Assembly: GCA_005879655.1 (NCBI GenBank)
Contig: VBJK01000037.1
Coordinates: forward strand, 2,439 to 7,612
Origin: Chloroflexota bacterium
GTDB taxonomy: Bacteria; Chloroflexota; Ktedonobacteria; Ktedonobacterales; Ktedonobacteraceae
Direction of reading: 5' to 3'
Length of the DNA: 5,174 nucleotides
Shown: positions 1-5,174 of the stretch, one piece after another
Layout of the letters: each line of letters opens with the position of its first letter
Numbering within the stretch: position 1 is the stretch's first letter
Made by a program: the position numbers and the translations under genes
The notes under the pieces: generated by a model
The model's input: only the letters and a program-made list of their open reading frames with translations
Databases searched by the model: none
Told to the model about the DNA's origin: nothing

Positions 1-785
1 CCGCCACAGATCACCACACGCACGTCGTGGCAGTCTGGCCAGCCGGGCTCTTCGAGCAAGACCTGTAGCACCGCAGGAACGGTCTCCAGGACAGTGATCG
101 CAGCATGGGCCAGAAGCCAGACCAGGTAGCCGCTCTCCTGGGAGCGCTCAGCTGGCGGGATCACCAGTCTGGCCCCGGTCGTCAGCGGCCACAAAATCTC
201 TTCTAGCGAGGGATCGAACGAGAACGTGGTGGACTGCAAGAGGCCATCCTTCTGAGTGAGTTGGTAGGTCTTTTGCACCCACAAGAGCGTATTACAGATG
301 CCTTGATGGGTATTCATTACCCCCTTGGGTCTGCCTGTAGAGCCGGAGGTATACATCACATAAGCCAGATGCTGCGGCATTACCTCGCTGGTCGGGTTGA
401 GAGCTGGTTCATCGCTGATGCATTGCCCATCGGCATCCAGAGCGAGTGTGGGAGCCTGCATTGCTGGCAATGTAGCCATGAGTGGTGCCTGGGTGAGGAC
501 AAAAGCAGGCTGAGCGTCGGAGAGCATCCAGGCCAGCCGCTCGGCGGGCATGCTCGGATCTAGCGGTACATACGCCGCCCCTGCTTTCAAGATTGCCAAC
601 AGCGCAATAACGAGCGCCAGCGAGCGTTGCATGCAGACCACTACCAGCACATCCGGCCTAGCCCCCATGCCCTGTAACATCCACGCCAGGTGATTGGCCT
701 GTCTATTGAGTTGCCCATAACTCAGAGCACTTTCTTCCAGCACGGCGGCAATGGCTTCTGGGGTGCGCTCGACCTGTTGCTCAAA
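1..785 (-). other. Adenylation domain, N-terminal part, substrate unassigned
   Basis: Residues about 1464-1724; the domain is cut by the window edge shortly after the sixth specificity position. Motifs seen are A1 LSYGQLNRQ, A2 LKAGAAYVPLDP, A3 YTSGSTGRPKG (from residue 1608) and A4 FSFDPSLEE. Pocket residues that can be placed are D1654, P1655, E1658, E1697, I1722 and G1724, giving D-P-E-E-I-G with the rest unseen. Asp at the first position predicts an ordinary alpha-amino acid. The E-I-G at positions 278, 299 and 301 recalls one ornithine code (DVGEIGSIDK), but Pro and Glu at the second and third positions do not match it, so substrate remains open. The sequence is clearly different from the serine-type domain upstream, in contrast to the near-identical condensation domains. 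Confidence 0.9.
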
Positions 786-3700
786 GAGCTGGTGCACACA
801 CACATCCTGCGCAAAGTCGGTTTGTGTCGCGTTCCACTGGATCAGCAGTTGCCTGTGCTCCGCCTCAGTAAGCAAAGGCAGATCACCAAGGCGCGCCTGC
901 GGGCGGTCCACGATGCTTTGCAGCAACGTCTGGAAGTTGGCGAGCAGACGCGTGATCGTCTCAGCCTCGAACAGGTCTGTACTATACTCCAATGCACAGT
1001 ACAGCCCTTGCTCTGTCTGGGTAAGCGAGAGGGTCAGGTCAAACGCACTGGTTGCGCTCTCCACCGAGAACGGCCTGATGACAGGGACGTGTGCCGTCTC
1101 TGCCCCCTCTGCAAGGTCTCGTGTGTGGGGAAACTTCCCCTTATCAAGCGTATTCTGCAAAACGAGCATGACCTGGAAGAGTGGAGTACGACTCATATCT
1201 CGCTCAGGTGAGAGTGCTTCCACCACTTTCTCGAAGGGAATGTCTTGGTGAGCATAGGCCGAGAGGCAGACCTCGCTGACGGTGCGCAGCAACTGCACAA
1301 AGGTGGGATTGTCTGCAAGGTCGGTGCGTATGACGAGGGTATTGACAAAGAGGCCGATCAGTCCTTCGATCTCTGCGACGTTGCGATTGGCAACGGGGGT
1401 TCCCACGGCAATATCGACCTGTCCACTGTAACGTGCTAAGAGCACGGCAAAGGCAGAGAGCAGGGCCATGAACAAGGTGACATGCTCTTGTTGGCAAAGA
1501 CGCTGCAACCCCTGCGACACCCGTTGCTCGATCCACACGGACTGCGTGGCTCCCTGCGAGCTGATGACGGCTGGACGGGGATGGTCAGTCGGCAGTGAGA
1601 GCGCTTGCAGGTCTGCCAGTTGCTTGCGCCAGTAGGAAAGTTGAGTTTCTAGGACCTCGCCCTGCAACCACTCTCGTTGCCAGAGGGCATAGTCTGCATA
1701 CTGGATTGGAAGCGGAGAAAGCGCTGCTGGCTGTCCGGTGACCTGTGCTCGATAGAACTGCATCAGCTCACGGGTGAGCACCTCCTGAGACCAACCATCG
1801 CTGACAATGTGATGCAGCGTCAGCAACAAGACCTGCTCATGTGTGTGCACTTGCAGCAGTCTGACGCGCAGTAAGGGTCCCGTCTCTAGATCACACGCAT
1901 GGCTTGCTTCCTGTCGGGCAAGCACAATAGCCTGCTGCTCTGCTTGCTCTGCTCCAAGCCCTTGCAGATCGATCACTATCAGCCCAGAGCCACTGACCTC
2001 ATGAATCACTTGCCGTGGCTGACCCTCTCGCTGGCCAAAGGTGGTGCGCAGGTTCTCATGTCTCTGCATGAGTTGCTGCAAGCTGTGATCCAGGCTCTCT
2101 CCATCAGCCATGCGCTCACGCAACCGATACGCACCGGGCATCAGGTAGGCCGCGCTGCCCGGTTGCAACTGATCCAGGAACCAGAGTCGCTCCTGAGCAA
2201 AGGAGAGCGGGATCGTCTCTGGACGCGGCATGGCCACCAGCGGTGGGATCGACAGGCCGACACCCTCGCGCAAGGCTTGTTCCACCAGCAGCGCTAAGCC
2301 TGAGATCGTCGGCTCCTCAAAGACCGCTCGCAATGCTACCTCCACCCCAACTCTTCCTCTGACCCGCGAGAGCAGTTGGATCGCCAGCAGCGAATGCCCT
2401 CCCAGCTCAAAGAAATTGTCATGGATACCCACATGCGATAGCCCCAGCACATCCTGCCAGATCTGCCCAAGCAATTCTTGCAATGGAGTGGATGGGGCTA
2501 CTGTCCTCTCATTGTGATGCCGGTGAACCAGATCAACGATGGGCAAAGCCTTGCGGTCAACTTTGCCATTGGGCATCAGAGGGAGTCTTTCCAAAAGGAG
2601 AATGCTGGCAGGAACCATATAGTCTGGCAGGCGCTTACACAGATGTTCATGTATTTGCTCTGTCAGGAGTCTGTGGGCTTGTCCCACAGGGGCGAGAGGA
2701 GAAGTCACAACATAGGCCACGAGATACTTCCTGACCTCGTCCTCCTCTCGCAGAACAACCACCGCCTCTTGTACCCCAGGATAGGCTCGCAAGGTGGCCT
2801 CAATTTCTCCCAGTTCGATGCGCAACCCCCGCAGTTTCACCTGATGATCCATACGACCCAGGTACTCTATGGCCCCATCAGGCCGGTAGCGGGCCAGATC
2901 TCCCGTGCGATACAGACGCGTCCCTGGCTCCTGTCCCTTCCCTGCAAATGGATTGGCTATGAACCGCCCTGCTGTCAGCTCCGGTTGTTTCCAGTAACCC
3001 CGTCCCAGCCCCACTCCCCCTAGATACAATTCTCCCACCACCCCTACTGGTACGATCTCTAGCTTACTATCGAGCACATACGTCTGCGTATTGGCTATCG
3101 GACGGCCAATTGGCACGCTGCCCCCATCGCTCTCACGCTGGCATTGCCAGAACGTTACGTCGATGGCCGCTTCGGTTGGACCATAGAGGTTGTGCAACTG
3201 CACTTCTTCTCCAACCTCGCGTAGGAAACAGGCTTGTAGCTCTGGAGAGAGAGCTTCTCCACTGCACATCACCTGACGCAGACTTGTCCCGTTTTGCAGA
3301 TTGGACTCTGCTAAAAAGGCTTGTAGCATACTGGGGACAAAGTGCAGCGTGGTCACTTGCTGCTGCGTTATGAGCGTTCTCAGATAGCTCGGATCTTGAT
3401 GGCCTCCTGGGCGTGCGACAATCAGACGGGCTCCTGCTAACAGGGGCCAGAGGAGCTCCCAAACAGAAACGTCGAAGCCAAACGGGGTTTTATGGAGCAC
3501 GCGATCCTGCTGGCTCAACTGATAGGTGTCCTGCATCCATAAGAGTCGGTTGCAAATCCCACGATGGGTGTTCATGGCTCCTTTTGGTTTGCCAGTTGAG
3601 CCGGAGGTGTAAATGGTATACGCCAGATGGTCAGACTGCGTAGTGCTGGCAGGATTGTCTTTGCACGCTCGCTCAGATATGCAGAGAGCTGACTCTAGCA

Positions 3701-5174
3701 CAATAAGCTTAACATTCGGGAGGAGCCTATGGGCTTGCTCCATAGCATTGCACAGCTGAGTCAGGGTAAGCACAACAGACACCTGGGTATCAGAGAGCAG
3801 ATAGGCCAAACGTTCTTGCGGATAAGCGGGATCAAGCGGAACATAGGCCCCTCCCGCTTTGAGAACGGCCAACAGCGCCACCACCGCTTCCAGAGAACGC
3901 TCCATACATACCCCGACTAGCACATCAGGACCAACCCCCTCCTTAAGGAGACGACGGGCTAGTTGATTGGCTTGACCGTTGAGTTGCTGGTAGCTCAACT
4001 GCTGCTGCTCAAAGACGAGTGCTACAGCATCTGGGGTGCGCTCGACCTGTTGCTCAAAGAGCTGGTGCACACACACATCCTGCGCAAAATCGGTTTGTGT
4101 TGCGTTCCATTGGAGGAGCAATTGCTCTCGCTGAGCCGATGAGAGCAACGGCAAATCAAAGATGTGCGCCTGCGGGTTGTCTACGATGCCTTGCAGCAAC
4201 GTCTGGAAGTTGGCGAGCAGACGCGTGATCGTCTCAGCCTCGAACAGGTCTGTACTATACTCCAATGCACAGTACAGCCCTTGCTCTGTCCGGGTAATCG
4301 AGAGGGTTAGATCGTACTTACTGGTAACACTCTCCACTTTCAAGGTGGTGATGAGAGGAACAAGCGGCGCATCTGCTAGCTCCTGGTTGATGGCCATCTC
4401 TCTTTGTAGAGCTGTATTCTGTAAAACGAGCATGACCTGGAAGAGTGGAGTACGACTCATATTTCGCTCAGGTGAGAGTGCTTCCACCACTTTCTCGAAG
4501 GGAATGTCCTGGTGAGCATAGGCCGAGAGGCAGACCTCGCTGACGGTGCGCAGCAACTGCACAAAGGTGGGATCGTCTGCAAGGTCGGTGCGTATGACGA
4601 GGGTATTGACAAAGAGGCCGATCAGTCCTTCGATCTCTGCAACGTTGCGATTGGCAACGGGGGTTCCCACAGCAATATCGACCTGTCCACTGTAACGCGC
4701 TAAGAGCACGGCAAAGGCAGAGAGCAGCCCCATGAACAAGGTAACATGCTCTTGTTGGCAAAGACGCTGCAACCCCTGTGATACCTCTTGGGAAATGCGC
4801 ATGGACTGCATGGCTCCCCGTGAGCTGACGACGGCTGGACGGGGATGGTCGGTGGGCAGTGAGAGCGCTTGCAGGTCTGCCAGTTGCTTGCGCCAGTAGG
4901 AAAGCTGAGTTTCTAGGACCTCGCCCTGCAACCACCCTCGTTGCCAGAGGGCATAGTCTGCATACTGGATTGGAAGCGGAGAAAGCGCTGCTGGCTGTCC
5001 GGTGACCTGTGCTCGATAGAACTGCATCAGCTCACGGGTGAGCACCTCCTGAGACCAACCATCGCTGACAATGTGATGCAGCGTCAGCAACAAGACCTGC
5101 TCGTGTGTGTGCACTTGCAGCAGTCTGACGCGCAGTAAGGGTCCCGTCTCTAGATCACACGCATGGCTTGCTTC
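1..5174 (-). CDS. Multimodular non-ribosomal peptide synthetase, internal fragment (C-A-T-C-A)
   Basis: The frame whose codons run 5174-5172, 5171-5169 and so on is open for 1,724 codons with no stop; neither a start nor an end lies in the window. The order of domains is condensation (partial), adenylation, carrier, condensation, adenylation (partial), all with the expected core motifs. Such enzymes assemble peptides without ribosomes: each module activates an amino acid as its adenylate, loads it on a phosphopantetheine arm and joins it to the growing chain. They act in the cytoplasm. The adenylation domain of the complete module predicts serine. With no epimerization domain between carrier and next condensation domain, the residue should pass on in L form. 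No docking, starter or release domain is visible, so this is an internal part of an assembly line. The peptide product cannot be named. The NRPS assignment is very secure. Confidence 0.97.
757..1910 (-). repeat. Internal direct repeat, copy 2 (condensation domain and C-A linker)
   Basis: Partner of copy 1 at 4030-5174. High-identity blocks are 1597-1910, 1237-1514, 918-1017 and 757-815. A 9-base (3-codon) length difference falls within the variable patch near 1060-1160, in the coding stretch after the C7 motif. Below base 757 the two module copies diverge strongly as the adenylation domains begin. The sequence above base 1910 (rest of the condensation domain's N-terminus) cannot be compared because the partner lies outside the window. 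Confidence 0.93.
900..2219 (-). other. Condensation domain, complete, LCL type
   Basis: Residues about 986-1425, a normal length for the family. It should join the seryl-ended chain on the preceding carrier to the amino acid activated by the next module. Motifs in order: C1 SFAQERLWFLDQL (from residue 991), C2 RHENLRTTF, C3 HHIVSDG (1121-1127), C4 YADYALWQ, C5 IGLFVNT, C6 HQDIPFE and C7 RDMSRTPLFQ. The C1 form (RLWFLDQL) and the direct carrier-to-condensation junction without epimerization indicate an LCL domain that accepts an L-configured donor. Most of the DNA from 1910 down to about 918 repeats the upstream condensation domain. The domain carries one 3-residue length difference just after C7. 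Confidence 0.95.
2274..2498 (-). other. Peptidyl carrier (thiolation) domain
   Basis: Residues about 893-967. This small four-helix domain carries the serine and then the growing chain as a thioester on a 4'-phosphopantetheine arm. The attachment motif DNFFELGGHSLL is intact, with the modified serine at residue 928 (codon 2393-2391). A phosphopantetheinyl transferase encoded elsewhere must activate it. The GGHS form, rather than the GGDS form typical of carriers placed before epimerization domains, agrees with the absence of such a domain here. It follows the A10 motif after a short linker and is joined by about 20 residues, including a proline-containing stretch (IPPLVAMPRPETIP), to the next condensation domain. 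Confidence 0.96.
2541..4058 (-). other. Adenylation domain, complete, predicted to activate L-serine
   Basis: Residues about 373-878. The domain uses ATP to make an aminoacyl adenylate and transfers it to the carrier domain. Core motifs seen in order: A1 LSYQQL, A2 LKAGGAYVPLDP, A3 YTSGSTGKPKG (522-532), A4 FGFDVSVWE, A5 NLYGPTEAAID, A6 GELYLGGVGLGRGY, A7 YRTGDLAR, A8 GRMDHQVKLRGLRIELGE, A9 LPDYMVP and A10 NGKVDRKAL. The pocket residues, placed by comparison with the GrsA positions, are D568, V569, W572, H611, M636, S638, L663, I671, D672 and the A10 lysine K871, giving DVWHMSLIDK. The published serine code is DVWHLSLIDK, so only the variable fifth position differs (Met for Leu). The flanking HFVPSML and CSGEAL contexts also suit serine. 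All catalytic motifs look intact, so the domain should be active. Confidence 0.93.
4030..5174 (-). repeat. Internal direct repeat, copy 1 (condensation domain and C-A linker)
   Basis: This segment matches copy 2 (757-1910) at a spacing of 3,264 bp from 5174 down to about 4424, then 3,273 bp down to 4030. The strongest blocks by direct comparison are 4861-5174 (3 mismatches in 314 bases, with 4937-5102 identical), 4501-4778 (about 8 mismatches in 278), 4191-4290 (identical) and 4030-4088 (identical). Less similar patches lie near 4779-4830, 4325-4424 and 4110-4175. The match is still perfect at the window edge, so the repeat extends beyond it. Confidence 0.93.
4173..5174 (-). other. Condensation domain, partial (N-terminal part outside window), probably LCL type
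   Basis: Residues 1 to about 334. This domain forms the peptide bond between the upstream chain and the amino acid held on the carrier domain of its own module. The catalytic C3 motif HHIVSDG is intact at residues 33-39 (5078 down to 5058), with the second histidine as the expected catalytic residue. Next come C4 (YADYALWQ), C5 (IGLFVNT), C6 (HQDIPFE) and C7 (RNMSRTPLFQ), in the usual order. Motifs C1 and C2 lie beyond base 5174. The type is inferred as LCL (L-donor) from similarity to the second condensation domain, whose C1 motif is visible; the upstream carrier is not seen, so this is less certain. Much of the domain is nearly identical in DNA to the downstream condensation domain. Confidence 0.95.

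Noticed and set aside
261..1251. Plus-strand open frames of 100-173 codons (261-563, 690-1211, 751-1251)
   Set aside because: They lie wholly opposite the adenylation and condensation coding sequence, whose frame has unmistakable motifs. Their translations show no recognisable domain and are explained as antisense shadows.
2220..2300. An epimerization domain or gene boundary between the carrier and second condensation domain
   Set aside because: Only about 20 linker residues separate the carrier from the C1 motif, the frame is uninterrupted, and the carrier has the GGHS form typical when no epimerization domain follows.
1899..3023. Plus-strand open frames of 95-181 codons (1899-2297, 2230-2517, 2478-3023)
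   Set aside because: They are antisense to the carrier domain, the end of the first adenylation domain and the start of the second condensation domain. No ribosome-binding context or family resemblance was seen.
4468..4935. Minus-strand open frames at 4468-4935 and 1204-1536 that share similar sequence
   Set aside because: They are in a different frame from the NRPS on the same strand. Their similarity to each other is simply the condensation-domain repeat read out of frame.
757..5174. The internal repeat as a mobile element or long terminal repeat
   Set aside because: The repeated segments code in frame for condensation domains with intact motifs, and the sequence between them codes for the adenylation and carrier domains. 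No terminal inverted repeats or transposase are present.

Overview
The whole window lies inside one very large gene on the minus strand. Reading the reverse complement from base 5174 down to base 3 gives 1,724 codons with no stop and no obvious start, so both ends of the gene are outside the window. The protein is a multimodular non-ribosomal peptide synthetase (NRPS). I translated the full frame by hand, and residue numbers below count from the codon at 5174-5172 (residue 1).

Layout in the direction of transcription (high to low coordinates): the C-terminal part of a condensation domain (5174 to about 4173), a complete adenylation domain (about 4058 to 2541), a carrier (thiolation) domain (about 2498 to 2274), a complete condensation domain (about 2219 to 900), and the N-terminal part of a second adenylation domain (about 785 to the window edge). 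This is one nearly complete C-A-T elongation module followed by the first two domains of the next. No epimerization, methyltransferase, reductase or thioesterase domain is present. The first adenylation domain has specificity residues D-V-W-H-M-S-L-I-D-K, which differ at one position from the known serine code, so this module most likely adds L-serine. The second adenylation domain shows only D-P-E-E-I-G before it is cut off; I do not recognise that code.

The most notable feature is a long internal direct repeat. The two condensation domains, plus the linker into each adenylation domain, are near-identical at the DNA level (long stretches at 97-100%), while the two adenylation domains are clearly diverged. 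The repeat period is 3,264 bp, changing to 3,273 bp after a 3-codon indel. This points to recent module duplication or gene conversion of condensation domains around distinct adenylation domains.

The organism cannot be fixed from this sequence. Mid-50s percent GC (by eye) and the C-A linker style would suit a large-genome bacterium rich in NRPS genes, for example a Ktedonobacteria/Chloroflexota member or a cyanobacterium, but this is only a guess. Nothing else is supported: there are no intergenic regions, RNA genes, promoters or terminators, and the plus-strand open frames are shadows of the NRPS.
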